IMG/VR virus record: IMGVR_UViG_3300043773_000651
Coordinates: 1-37,387 of that record
Source of the DNA: a virus
Strand: one strand, 5' to 3'
DNA length: 37,387 bases
Below the pieces are notes generated by a model. It was given only the letters and a program-made list of their open reading frames with translations. It was not told where the DNA came from and searched no databases. Within the stretch, counting starts at the first letter, position 1. Each line of letters starts with the position of its first letter. Shown here piece by piece: positions 7,021 to 13,569 of the stretch. A program made the translations under genes and the position numbers.

Positions 7021-7050
7021 TTGACAAGAATTGCAGATTCCTGCGACCAT
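7021..7050 (+). promoter_or_regulatory. Putative promoter of the recombination/integration operon
   Basis: A consensus -35 TTGACA lies at 7021-7026, with only a weak -10 (GACCAT at 18-base spacing). The two operator palindromes flank the -35 box, so a bound repressor would block polymerase. It precedes the gene chain that starts at 7080. Confidence 0.5.
7033..7044. promoter_or_regulatory. Operator palindrome OB2 (GCAGATTCCTGC)
   Basis: GCAG-ATTC-CTGC, 24 bases from OB1, mirroring the 23-base spacing of the first pair. It covers the promoter spacer region. Confidence 0.7.
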
Positions 7051-7079
7051 TACTCATCGCCAACGCAGGAGATGAGCAG

Positions 7080-7343
7080 ATGAAAGCAGCGACCGCCCCC
7101 ACCAAGCAGTACGGCGACCGACGCGCAAACGGCCCCGAACTCGCGCAGGTCATCGCCCAAGCCGACGCCCTCATAGCCGAGACCGCGCCCCGTCTCGACC
7201 GCGTCATGCTCACGTCTCGCCGCAGCGGTGCCTGCGATGCCGTGCTGGAGGCGTCCCGGTTGCTGCGGATGAACGGCCAGCAGGCGGCGGCGGATCTGCT
7301 CATCAACGCAATGGCGTCTATCGTGGATCGGGTGCAGTCATGA
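7080..7343 (+). CDS. Hypothetical early protein (87 aa)
   Basis: First gene of the rightward operon. The ATG at 7080 follows GCAGGAG at 8 bases, and the open frame upstream of it crosses the operators, so the shorter start is used. The sequence is helical (ELAQVIAQADALIAETAPRL, then AVLEASRLLRMNGQQAAADL) and ends in a hydrophobic helix. No family is recognised. The TGA overlaps the next ATG. Being first after a repressed promoter, it may be an early regulator or host-takeover factor; that is inference. Confidence 0.65.
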   Translation: MKAATAPTKQYGDRRANGPELAQVIAQADALIAETAPRLDRVMLTSRRSGACDAVLEASRLLRMNGQQAAADLLINAMASIVDRVQS

Positions 7344-7633
7344 CCCCCGCCCAAATCGCAGCCATGCCCGTGTCTACCCCGCAGCAGTGGCAGGAGCAAG
7401 ACCTTGCGGCAGCGCATGCCGTGGAACTGATCGCAATCGCCTGTGAAGGTAACGGCGATGCCTACGACGTGCTGATGACCGCTGTCGCCGAACTCCGAGC
7501 ATGTGTCCGCGACATGCGCGAACGCGATGCCATCGCCGAGGCCGACGACATCGAGCGGCGGCGGTCGCCACGGCTGCCGAAGCTGCCTAAGCAGTGGCCG
7601 TTTCCGGTTGGGGCGGAAAGGGCACTGGTATGA
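7340..7633 (+). CDS. Hypothetical early protein (97 aa)
   Basis: Coupled to both neighbours by ATGA overlaps. It is acidic and mostly helical (AAAHAVELIAIACEGNGDAY, then AVAELRACVRDMRERDAIAE), ending in a basic tail with prolines. No domain is recognised. Position in the chain is the only hint of function. Confidence 0.65.
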   Translation: MTPAQIAAMPVSTPQQWQEQDLAAAHAVELIAIACEGNGDAYDVLMTAVAELRACVRDMRERDAIAEADDIERRRSPRLPKLPKQWPFPVGAERALV

Positions 7634-8007
7634 AGGTAACGCTAAGACAGCCAAAGAAGCCAAGCGGCGCAGCGTATTCATGGGAAACCTGCCTGCCGTT
7701 CGTAGAAAACAAGCGCGGCACGCTTATCCATCGTCCGGTCACTGTCGAACGTTACAAGCACCTGCGAACGCCGTACCTCGCTGTCCATTATTGGTGCGGT
7801 AACGGAGCGAATGGACACGGCATATTCACGTTCCTAGCATCGCCTCCAAATGAAAAACTCGTCTGCGAAAAGTGCGAGGTTGCTGCGGTACTCGCGGGGC
7901 TTCCTTCGGCAGACAGAATCTGCGGCAGGCATGTCCACAAAGGACATACGAAGCCGATTCAAACGTGTTGCCAGGACGCCGAAATCGCACAGGAGCCACG
8001 CTCATGA
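7630..8007 (+). CDS. Hypothetical protein with Cys/His cluster (125 aa)
   Basis: The ATG at 7630 overlaps the preceding stop (ATGA). The N-terminal 80 residues look like a beta-rich domain (TLIHRPVTVERYKH, YLAVHYWCGNGANGHGIFTF). The C-terminal part has LVCEKCEVAAVL, ICGRHVHKGH and TCC, which could form a zinc site. Proteins with a short knuckle like this are frequent in phage early regions, but no named family is recognised. It is part of the overlapping chain. Confidence 0.65.
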   Translation: MKVTLRQPKKPSGAAYSWETCLPFVENKRGTLIHRPVTVERYKHLRTPYLAVHYWCGNGANGHGIFTFLASPPNEKLVCEKCEVAAVLAGLPSADRICGRHVHKGHTKPIQTCCQDAEIAQEPRS

Positions 8008-8174
8008 CCCCCACCATCCAAGCAATGCAGCACCACGGAGGCCGCTTCGTGCGGTCCCTAGCAGCAGCATGGCTCGCCGCAGACGAGTCAAACCGGGCTC
8101 GAATCGAGGCGGCGTTTCCGGAACTGTTCATTCGGTACGAGCGGATTGCAGCGTTGACGGAGGTGACGGCGTGA
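8004..8174 (+). CDS. Small hypothetical helical protein (56 aa)
   Basis: An ATG at 8004 inside an ATGA overlap starts MTPTIQAMQHHGGRFVRSLA; the rest is helical (NRARIEAAFPELFIRYERIA). It resembles a small phage family of unknown role that begins MTPTIQ and is often found in early regions. The stop overlaps the next GTG. Confidence 0.65.
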   Translation: MTPTIQAMQHHGGRFVRSLAAAWLAADESNRARIEAAFPELFIRYERIAALTEVTA

Positions 8175-8425
8175 TACGCAAAGGCTCTGGTGAATTCACG
8201 TTCTACGTCGAAGTGGACGACGGAAAAGAAGTACCTATTACCGTCAAGTGGCGTGGCTACTCCGATTCCGGGCAACTGTCCGGTCCACCGGAAAACTGCT
8301 ACCCGCCCGAAGGCGAAATGGAACTGGACTACGAGTTGCCAAGCAATGCCTTCGATAGCGTCGAAAAACTGCATGAGCAAATCGAACAAATGGCCTACGA
8401 CAATCTGATGGAGTATGAGCGATGA
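8171..8425 (+). CDS. Hypothetical acidic protein (84 aa)
   Basis: Starts with GTG at 8171 (GTGA overlap). A longer open frame begins at 7850, but it lies wholly over two other genes and is rejected. The protein is acidic and beta-rich at the N-terminus (GEFTFYVEVDDGKEVPITVK), then helical (SVEKLHEQIEQMAYDNLMEY). The strong negative charge is compatible with a DNA-mimic or protein-inhibitor role, which is speculation. Its stop overlaps the next ATG. Confidence 0.6.
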   Translation: MIRKGSGEFTFYVEVDDGKEVPITVKWRGYSDSGQLSGPPENCYPPEGEMELDYELPSNAFDSVEKLHEQIEQMAYDNLMEYER

Positions 8426-8622
8426 CCCAAACCATCCGCCAACTAAGGGAGCTTCGCAGCATGGACACCAGCAACCATACGCTCAGATGGAACCGCAGCA
8501 TGCAAGACGCAGGCATGGTCGGCGGCATCGACGACGACGCGCCGACGGGTGCCGCTGTAGCCTGGGGACTCGGATGCGCGTTCGTGTTCGGCGCAATCCT
8601 GCTCGCATGGTGGCTGGCATGA
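8422..8622 (+). CDS. Small membrane protein (66 aa)
   Basis: The ATG at 8422 overlaps the previous stop. A polar N-terminus is followed by one hydrophobic helix at the C-terminus (VAWGLGCAFVFGAILLAWWL), so it is a tail-anchored inner membrane protein. A superinfection-exclusion or regulatory role is possible, not shown. The stop overlaps the next ATG. Confidence 0.6.
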   Translation: MTQTIRQLRELRSMDTSNHTLRWNRSMQDAGMVGGIDDDAPTGAAVAWGLGCAFVFGAILLAWWLA

Positions 8623-8756
8623 GCATCGACCGAGTCATAGCAACGGTGGCGGTGATCGGGTGCTTGTGGCTGTTCAGCACAGCAGGCATCTGGGGGCCGA
8701 TCGTCGATAGCGTGGAATGCAGTGCGCCGAAGGTCGGCAAGCGGGTGCAGTTGTGA
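8619..8756 (+). CDS. Small membrane protein (45 aa)
   Basis: An ATGA overlap at 8619 starts MSIDRVIATVAVIGCLWLFS, one N-terminal membrane segment or uncleaved signal, followed by about 25 residues with one cysteine. Together with the previous gene it makes a coupled pair of single-pass proteins. Its stop overlaps the GTG of the exonuclease gene. Confidence 0.55.
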   Translation: MSIDRVIATVAVIGCLWLFSTAGIWGPIVDSVECSAPKVGKRVQL

Positions 8757-9550
8757 GCGAATACACCCACAGCAGCTACTACGCATCGGATGCGGTTAAC
8801 TGGTCCACGCTGAAATACATGCGCGACAGCCCGCTCGTGTACCGGCATCGCCTCACGCAAGGCACCGAAGACACGCCCGCTTATGCAATGGGGCGACTGA
8901 CGCATACGCTCGTGTTTGAGCCTGAGAAGTTCCAGGCTGAATACGCGATATGGGAAGACGGTGACCGGCGCGGGTCTGCGTGGAAGGAATTTCAAGTGGC
9001 GAACGAAGGGAAGACGATCTTCAAGCCGAACGAGATCGGAACCGCAGTAGCGATGGCGGATGCAGTCAAGCGGCATCCGCTTGTGACGCACTACCTCGAC
9101 GGCGGTCTATTTGAACACGCGATTTACTGGACGGACCCGGATACCGGATTGCCATGCAAGGCGCGACCGGATTGGATCATTCCCGAGCGCCGGATGCTGA
9201 TCGACTTGAAGACGTGCCAGAGCGCGGAGTCTCGCCGATTCGGGTCTGCGGCTGGACGGTATGCGTATCACCTCCAGCTTGCGCATTACGCCAACGCGAT
9301 CACTTACGGACTCGGATGGGCTCCGAACGCGGTCAAGATCGTGGCCGTCGAGAAGGAAGCGCCGCATGATGTTTCGATATTCAACGTCGGCAGCGATGAT
9401 TTGATGATTGCAGCAGAGGAAGTGGCTGAACTGTTGCGCGCGGTGAAAACATGCCGACAGACGAATAGCTGGCCCGGTCGTTATCTTGAGGAGCAGCCGT
9501 TGCAGTTGCCCTCGTACATCAACGGAGAGGTGGAGTTTGAATATGAATGA
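8753..9550 (+). CDS. RecE/YqaJ-like 5'-3' exonuclease (PD-(D/E)XK)
   Basis: A 265-residue protein from the GTG at 8753 (GTGA overlap). It shows the RecE C-terminal nuclease pattern in order: GRLTHTLVFEP with H51, PCKARPDWII with D140, MLIDLKTC with D151 and K153, and YHLQLAHYANAI with the Q175-x3-Y motif. It should resect double-stranded ends to give 3' single strands for annealing or strand invasion during phage recombination. The next gene is its likely partner, overlapping by 8 bases. E. coli RecE is far longer, but phage homologues are this size. Confidence 0.88.
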   Translation: MSEYTHSSYYASDAVNWSTLKYMRDSPLVYRHRLTQGTEDTPAYAMGRLTHTLVFEPEKFQAEYAIWEDGDRRGSAWKEFQVANEGKTIFKPNEIGTAVAMADAVKRHPLVTHYLDGGLFEHAIYWTDPDTGLPCKARPDWIIPERRMLIDLKTCQSAESRRFGSAAGRYAYHLQLAHYANAITYGLGWAPNAVKIVAVEKEAPHDVSIFNVGSDDLMIAAEEVAELLRAVKTCRQTNSWPGRYLEEQPLQLPSYINGEVEFEYE

Positions 9551-10136
9551 AGTGATCGACATCAGCAGCACGATTATCCCGAAGAGCGACCAGCTTAACG
9601 CCGAGCAGTTGCTATCCGACAATCTGACCATCACCGTGACGCGCGTCGAGGTTGGCAGCAGCGCCGAGCAGCCGGTGTCCGTCTACTATGAGGGAGACAA
9701 GGGACGCCCGTACAAGCCCTGCAAGACGATGCGCAAGCTGTTGGCGTATGCCTGGGGCGTGAATGCCGCAGAATGGATTGGGCGCTCGATGACGCTCTAC
9801 AACGACCCGGAAGTGAAGTTCGGTGGCGAGCAAGTCGGAGGAATCCGCATCAGCCACATGACCGACATCAAGGCCGACATTCGCGTATCGCTGACCACAA
9901 CGCGCGGGAAAAAGGCCGCGACATCGGTGCGCAAGATGGATCGGCCCGCATCGGTGGATCACGTCGGACTCATCAATGCCGCCGCCGATATGGACGAACT
10001 GAAGGCCGCATTCAAGGCCGCGATTGCATCGACTAAGGATCGGTCGTTGATGGCTTGCTACACGGAAGCGAAGGATGCCCGCAAGGCCGCACTGTCCGCG
10101 CCGACTGATCCGACGCCCGAACCCGCCGACGCCTGA
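9543..10136 (+). CDS. Conserved recombination-locus protein, candidate annealing or ssDNA-binding partner
   Basis: A 197-residue protein starting at the ATG at 9543. The N-terminal 125 residues form a beta-rich domain with VYYEGDKGRPYKPCKTMRKL, YAWGVNAAEWIGRSMTLYND and FGGEQVGGIRISHM, a pattern I recall in uncharacterised phage proteins encoded next to exonucleases. The rest is helical (MDELKAAFKAAIASTKDRSL) with a disordered proline tail. No RecT, Erf or Rad52-like protein is present elsewhere, so this occupies the annealing-protein slot. An OB-like, SSB-like fold is my inference. Not a named family to my knowledge. Confidence 0.72.
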   Translation: MNEVIDISSTIIPKSDQLNAEQLLSDNLTITVTRVEVGSSAEQPVSVYYEGDKGRPYKPCKTMRKLLAYAWGVNAAEWIGRSMTLYNDPEVKFGGEQVGGIRISHMTDIKADIRVSLTTTRGKKAATSVRKMDRPASVDHVGLINAAADMDELKAAFKAAIASTKDRSLMACYTEAKDARKAALSAPTDPTPEPADA

Positions 10137-10144
10137 GAGAGACG

Positions 10145-10315
10145 ATGATGCCATCACGAGAACCCATGATCCGCGCGGCTGAAATACTGGAGCGCGAAGC
10201 AAAAGATATTAAGGATGCACATTTCATTGATGGCAAATGGCTCTTAGAGCGGCTAAGGGCAGATCACCACGAAATGCTCGCCATCGCGGCCGAACTGCGG
10301 AGGGCTGCGGGATGA
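10145..10315 (+). CDS. Small hypothetical helical protein (56 aa)
   Basis: The ATG at 10145 gives MMPSREPMIRAAEILEREAK and a second helix ending ELRRAAG. It has strong helical periodicity with no recognised family. GAGAGACG just upstream can serve as ribosome site. Its TGA overlaps the ATG of the next gene. A second ATG at 10148 is equally possible. Confidence 0.6.
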   Translation: MMPSREPMIRAAEILEREAKDIKDAHFIDGKWLLERLRADHHEMLAIAAELRRAAG

Positions 10316-10674
10316 GCTATTGTAGATTCAGCAGCAGCGGAGATGGAAGCGACGTGTATTGCTACGCACACTGCAACGGTGGGTTCATAGTGCATGTCGC
10401 AGCGAACCGTCATGTTAGTGACCAGCCAAAGCCGGAACCGATGGAGTTAGCGATGGAACGATCCGTTGACGAGGTGATGGCGAACTATGCGCAATGGAAA
10501 GTGTGGTTTAAGACGACCACGATAGAGCCGATTGGGTTGGCTCATGACGGCGAGGACTATGCTTTTGACACTGCCGACGAGGCGGCAGACAAGCTCGAAG
10601 ATTTGCGCTCCCTTGGTTACAAGGTGCCGCAGGATGCGATCGTCGCGCTACGGGCCGAGGCGAGCGCATCGTGA
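10312..10674 (+). CDS. Conserved phage hypothetical protein (120 aa)
   Basis: The ATG at 10312 overlaps the previous stop. It starts MSYCRFSSSGDGSDVYCYAH, a beginning seen in many phage proteins of unknown role. The first 40 residues are beta-rich with three cysteines. A helical middle and an EDYAFDTADEAADKLEDLRS segment follow, then a short SLGYKVPQDAIVALR ending. It is in the recombination/integration operon. Confidence 0.7.
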   Translation: MSYCRFSSSGDGSDVYCYAHCNGGFIVHVAANRHVSDQPKPEPMELAMERSVDEVMANYAQWKVWFKTTTIEPIGLAHDGEDYAFDTADEAADKLEDLRSLGYKVPQDAIVALRAEASAS

Positions 10675-10705
10675 GCGAGCGGCTGACCGCGTCGGAGGTG
10701 TCTCC

Positions 10706-10927
10706 ATGTGGCTGACTGACGCCGAACTGGCCGACCTCACCCACAAGGCCAAGCCATCCGCCCAGGCTCGTGCGCTGCGAGCGATGTCCATCCCGTACAC
10801 TACCCGTCCAGACGGCACCCTAGTCGTGCTGCGGAGGAACCTCGATGCGTCCACGGAAAACAGACCGGCATCTCCCGCCCTGCGTTTACCTACGCCACGG
10901 CTCGTATTGGCTGGTTCGCGGAGGTAA
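10706..10927 (+). CDS. DUF4224-like protein preceding integrase
   Basis: The ATG at 10706 follows GGAGGTG. It starts MWLTDAELADLTHKAKPSAQ and continues RALRAMSIPYTTRPDGTLVV, the pattern of the short DUF4224 family found directly upstream of prophage tyrosine integrases. Family members are usually about 50-75 residues; this is 73. The last third overlaps the integrase start by 83 bases. It may be an excisionase-like or regulatory factor, inferred from position. Confidence 0.8.
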   Translation: MWLTDAELADLTHKAKPSAQARALRAMSIPYTTRPDGTLVVLRRNLDASTENRPASPALRLPTPRLVLAGSRR

Positions 10928-11834
10928 GTGGCGCAACCTTGGGCGCGACCTCCCGACCGCCCTACAGGCTTACGGCAAGGCGTACACACGTCCAGCCGGG
11001 ACAATGCCTGCCCTGATCGAGATGGCGCTAGAGGCGAAGCGTAAGCACGTCAAGCCGAACACGTTCAAGCTATACGAAGGTGCAGGCCGGAAGCTCGCCG
11101 AGATCCTGCAACAGTTCTCACCGGAAGAAGTGACTCAGCGAGACATTGTGCAGATCCGCATGGCGTTGTCGTCAACGCCCGGTGTGGCGAATCAGTGCCT
11201 ATCCGTGCTGCGGATGGTGTTCCAGTACGCTCTAGAGCATCAGTTGCTTGATACGAACCCGGCAGTCGGCATAGGTCGAGTCAAGCAGGTAGCCCGCGAC
11301 CGGCTGCTGGCCCAGGACGAATACGACCGCATCTACGCGAAGGCCACGCCGAAGCTGCGCGTTACGATGGACCTCTGTTTTCTCACCGGGCAGCGCATCG
11401 GCGACGTGCTGGCAATCCGCTACACGGACATCACGGACGCAGGCATTGCGTTCAAACAGATCAAGACCGGGGCGAAGCTCGTGCTCGGCTGGACACCCGA
11501 ACTTCGGGATGCGGTCGACCGTGCCAAGTCCCTGCACGGCAACGTCAGAGCCTTCACCTTGCTCCACGGCAGCAAAGGCAAGCCGCCGACCTATTGGGCC
11601 GTACGCGATGCCTGGGATCGCGCCGTAGCTGCTGCTGGCGTGCCGAACGCGCACATTCACGACATACGCGCGATGTCCGCTACCGCCGCAGAGGAAGCCG
11701 GTATAAATGCCACTGCGCTACTTGGCCACACGTCGCCCGCGATGACCAAGCGTTACCTGCGAAGCAAGAAAACTCCGGTCGTGCAGGGGCCGAGTTTTGG
11801 ACGAGTCATAAATGGGAAGACCAAGAAAGCATAA
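10845..11834 (+). CDS. int: Tyrosine recombinase, phage integrase
   Basis: A 329-residue integrase. The N-terminal arm-binding region (about 1-45) has PPCVYLRHGSYWLVRGGKW, then a SAM-like core-binding domain (50-150) and a catalytic domain. The catalytic set is complete: R184 (TGQRIGDVLA), K207 (KQIKTGA), H272 and R275 (HIHDIRAMSAT), H295 (LLGHTSPAM) and nucleophile Y304 (KRYLR). The ATG at 10845 follows GCGGAGG. It inserts and, with an excisionase, removes the phage genome at attP/attB. Directly downstream and overlapping is an HNH gene that shares its N-terminal domain. Confidence 0.95.
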   Translation: MRPRKTDRHLPPCVYLRHGSYWLVRGGKWRNLGRDLPTALQAYGKAYTRPAGTMPALIEMALEAKRKHVKPNTFKLYEGAGRKLAEILQQFSPEEVTQRDIVQIRMALSSTPGVANQCLSVLRMVFQYALEHQLLDTNPAVGIGRVKQVARDRLLAQDEYDRIYAKATPKLRVTMDLCFLTGQRIGDVLAIRYTDITDAGIAFKQIKTGAKLVLGWTPELRDAVDRAKSLHGNVRAFTLLHGSKGKPPTYWAVRDAWDRAVAAAGVPNAHIHDIRAMSATAAEEAGINATALLGHTSPAMTKRYLRSKKTPVVQGPSFGRVINGKTKKA

Positions 11835-12360
11835 TCCCGGCCTCCCGCGTGGAGTGTATTTCCGCCACGGCGCGTACTACCGAGTTCTGTCCGGGAAATG
11901 GATTCGGCTTGGCAATTCTACGGCCGATGTTGATCGGGAGATGGGCGAAGAAGCGATCCTGACCCCTGCCTACGTAGAAGAGGCAACCACGATGTGTCAG
12001 CGCGCTTTCAGTCGGGCAAAAAGCAATGCCAAGGGGCGCAGGCGATTGCCATTCACCATTACAAAGCACGAAGTGATGACATTGCTGCAAGCGTCACACT
12101 GGCGCTGCGCAGTCTCCGGCGCGCTGTTCTCAATGGAATTGGTAAACGGACGCAGGCCGTTTGCCCCGAGCCTCGACCGGATAGATTGCAATCGCGGGTA
12201 TGAGCCTGACAATTGCCGCGTCGTGTGCGTCTTGGCAAACCTCGCCATGAATGCTTACGGTGAAGCCGCCCTGTGGCGACTGTTTTCTCCGAAACAGCAC
12301 AGAGTATTAGACATTGTGCGATCCAGATTAGAAACACGCCCGCAAGGCGTTGATACGTAG
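11812..12360 (+). CDS. HNH-type endonuclease-like protein with integrase-like N-terminal DNA-binding domain
   Basis: A 182-residue protein overlapping the integrase end by 23 bases. Residues 1-36 (RPRKHNPGLPRGVYFRHGAY, then VLSGKWIRLG) align with the integrase N-terminus (same RPRK start, PPCVYLRHGSYW, GGKWRNLG). Residues 95-150 form an HNH-like module: HWRCAVSG, PFAPSLDRIDCNRGY, EPDNCRVVC, ANLAMN. This is the phage type with SLDRID in place of a DH pair. It may be a nicking or homing-type enzyme directed by the shared domain to arm-type sites. That function is inference; activity is not certain because the first His is replaced. Confidence 0.8.
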   Translation: MGRPRKHNPGLPRGVYFRHGAYYRVLSGKWIRLGNSTADVDREMGEEAILTPAYVEEATTMCQRAFSRAKSNAKGRRRLPFTITKHEVMTLLQASHWRCAVSGALFSMELVNGRRPFAPSLDRIDCNRGYEPDNCRVVCVLANLAMNAYGEAALWRLFSPKQHRVLDIVRSRLETRPQGVDT

Positions 12361-12522
12361 AACATTTTTTTCGCCGCAAATACTGCCGCAGTTCTTGACC
12401 GAAACGCAGCAACGGCATTGATTCGATTATGGAAACACGAACCGCTGTCCAATACTTTTATCGCGAAGAATCGCCCTGTGCGCTAGGAACGGCGCGGGGC
12501 TATTCGGTAGTATTGGACGCGA
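12361..12522. other. Convergent intergenic gap, candidate attP region
   Basis: 162 bases between the plus-strand integrase/HNH operon and the minus-strand lysis operon. It contains a T7 run just after the HNH stop (12365-12371), a weak ACGCC/GGCGT hairpin ending before it, and a long inverted repeat (listed separately). An attP core next to the integrase would lie here. No tRNA 3'-end sequence is recognised, so the core cannot be fixed. Confidence 0.4.
12447..12518. repeat. 10-bp perfect inverted repeat in convergent gap
   Basis: GTCCAATACT (12447-12456) and AGTATTGGAC (12509-12518) are perfect inverted copies with a 52-base centre. The wide spacing fits protein-binding sites (integrase arm or core sites) better than a hairpin, although a long stem-loop acting on either transcript cannot be excluded. 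Confidence 0.6.
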
Positions 12523-12981
12523 CTAACGCGGGTACGCCGCCACGCAACTAGCTAGCGCGGCCCGATCTCGATCTGCCTCACGAACCAGTCTAGCAAGGGT
12601 TTCGCCCATTCCGAGTAGCTCGGCCCCTGTCGGTCCGCTTGGGCCTGGACACTCTCCGGCAACGGGGGCGGCAAAGCGCACTCCTTTGACACTGTTAAAG
12701 GCGTTGCGCAGCCGGTCAAGAGAAGCATCGAAGCTAGAATCAGCGATCTTGGCACGTTCTGCATACTTTTCTCCCGACACTTTGACCGCGTTCGTCCACA
12801 TGCGCAGGCGTTCGGCTTCCCTGCCCGCAGCCTGCGCCGCCGCGATCCTGTGCGACTCGATCACCGCGTTAAGTTCGCCCTTCTTGGAGTCCTGTCCGGC
12901 GTCGTACGCCCACCACAGCGCCGCGACCGCGGCGAGTGCTAGGGTGCCGATTTTGATCGCCCATGCGGGTATCGGGATCAT
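12523..12981 (-). CDS. Rz-like inner membrane spanin
   Basis: A 152-residue i-spanin. An N-terminal signal anchor (about 5-26: AWAIKIGTLALAAVAALWWA) is followed by a long periplasmic helical region (ELNAVIESHRIAAAQAAGRE onward). With the lipoprotein Rz1 it bridges the envelope and fuses inner and outer membranes in the last step of lysis. The ATG at 12981 overlaps the preceding stop (ATGA). The Rz1 gene is embedded in it in another frame. Confidence 0.88.
   Translation of the reverse strand: MIPIPAWAIKIGTLALAAVAALWWAYDAGQDSKKGELNAVIESHRIAAAQAAGREAERLRMWTNAVKVSGEKYAERAKIADSSFDASLDRLRNAFNSVKGVRFAAPVAGECPGPSGPTGAELLGMGETLARLVREADRDRAALASCVAAYPR
12552..12764 (-). CDS. Rz1-like outer membrane lipoprotein spanin, embedded in Rz
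   Basis: A 70-residue protein fully inside the Rz gene in another frame. The signal peptide ends in a lipobox, LLLTGC with C19 as the lipidated residue, followed by a proline-rich mature part (CALPPPLPESVQAQ). The embedded architecture and lipobox are diagnostic of Rz1. The start at 12764 encodes MQNVPRSLILASML. Mature protein about 52 residues. Confidence 0.9.
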   Translation of the reverse strand: MQNVPRSLILASMLLLTGCATPLTVSKECALPPPLPESVQAQADRQGPSYSEWAKPLLDWFVRQIEIGPR

Positions 12982-13463
12982 CTTTTTGCATTCAACAGCA
13001 CATGGAGCAACCCGGACGTTTGTTCTGGTGTGGCTTGGCCCGCAGATGGGTCGCCGCTTAATAGGCGAGCGAGAATAGTCGCGCGCCGATCTTGCTCAGA
13101 TGCGTTTGCGTATGTCGTCGTAGACAGCAACCCATTTTGTTCTGGGGTAAGCTGAAAACTTAGCGGAGAAGCCTTCCGCAAAAGAAGCCGCAACGCTTCA
13201 TTGTTTGCAACGTGCTGTCGCTCGACTTGAGACAACGGTGAAAATGGATTGATGGTCACTTTCCCGTCTTCCGTGGCCATTCCTCCTACTGTTGGGTTAG
13301 CTTTGAAGTACGCGGATTCACTTGGATATGGACTGCGTTTTTCCTGACCAAGCGCGGAAAACAACATCCCAGGTCGAGATATATTTGGGTAGCCTGTTGC
13401 CGCCCCACCAGGGGTCGACTGAAACCCAAACAAACCTAAAAGCCCACCGGAGTTATTAGGCAT
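12978..13463 (-). CDS. Hypothetical protein in lysis cassette (161 aa)
   Basis: The ATG at 13463 has AAAGGA about 8 bases upstream; an ATG at 13478 has none, so the shorter form is used. The N-terminus is glycine-rich (NNSGGLLGLFGFQSTPGGAA). A central part MATEDGKVTINPFSPLSQVE and a helical stretch VANNEALRLLLRK look globular. There is no membrane segment or catalytic motif. It may be a virion or lysis accessory protein. Its stop overlaps the Rz start. Confidence 0.6.
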   Translation of the reverse strand: MPNNSGGLLGLFGFQSTPGGAATGYPNISRPGMLFSALGQEKRSPYPSESAYFKANPTVGGMATEDGKVTINPFSPLSQVERQHVANNEALRLLLRKASPLSFQLTPEQNGLLSTTTYANASEQDRRATILARLLSGDPSAGQATPEQTSGLLHVLLNAKR

Positions 13464-13569
13464 GGAATATCCTTTCATTGCGCCCGGCGACGTAGGACGA
13501 CACGCACAGGATGCCGACTAGAGCGGCTGCGATGCCGATACGGTAGGGAAGTGGGATTAGGCCGATCAC
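13456..13569 (-). CDS. Small membrane protein in lysis cassette (37 aa)
   Basis: The GTG at 13569 overlaps the stop of the preceding small gene (GTGA). The product, MIGLIPLPYRIGIAAALVGI at the start and ending AGRNERIFHA, has one membrane helix. It overlaps the start of the next gene by 8 bases. A pinholin, antiholin or lysis-timing role is possible by position only. Confidence 0.5.
   Translation of the reverse strand: MIGLIPLPYRIGIAAALVGILCVSSYVAGRNERIFHA

Noticed and set aside
6980-7681. Minus-strand open frame (233 codons) across the rightward operon
   Set aside because: It would cross the terminator, operators and promoter and two coupled genes; composition is not protein-like.
7850-8425. 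191-codon version of the 84-residue acidic protein
   Set aside because: The extension overlaps two genes in other frames; the GTG at 8171 fits the 4-base overlap pattern of the operon.
12447-12518. Bidirectional transcription terminator
   Set aside because: The arms are 52 bases apart with no U-run on either side; protein-binding sites are more likely.
12361-12522. tRNA gene as attachment site
   Set aside because: No cloverleaf or typical tRNA 3' end is recognisable in the gap.
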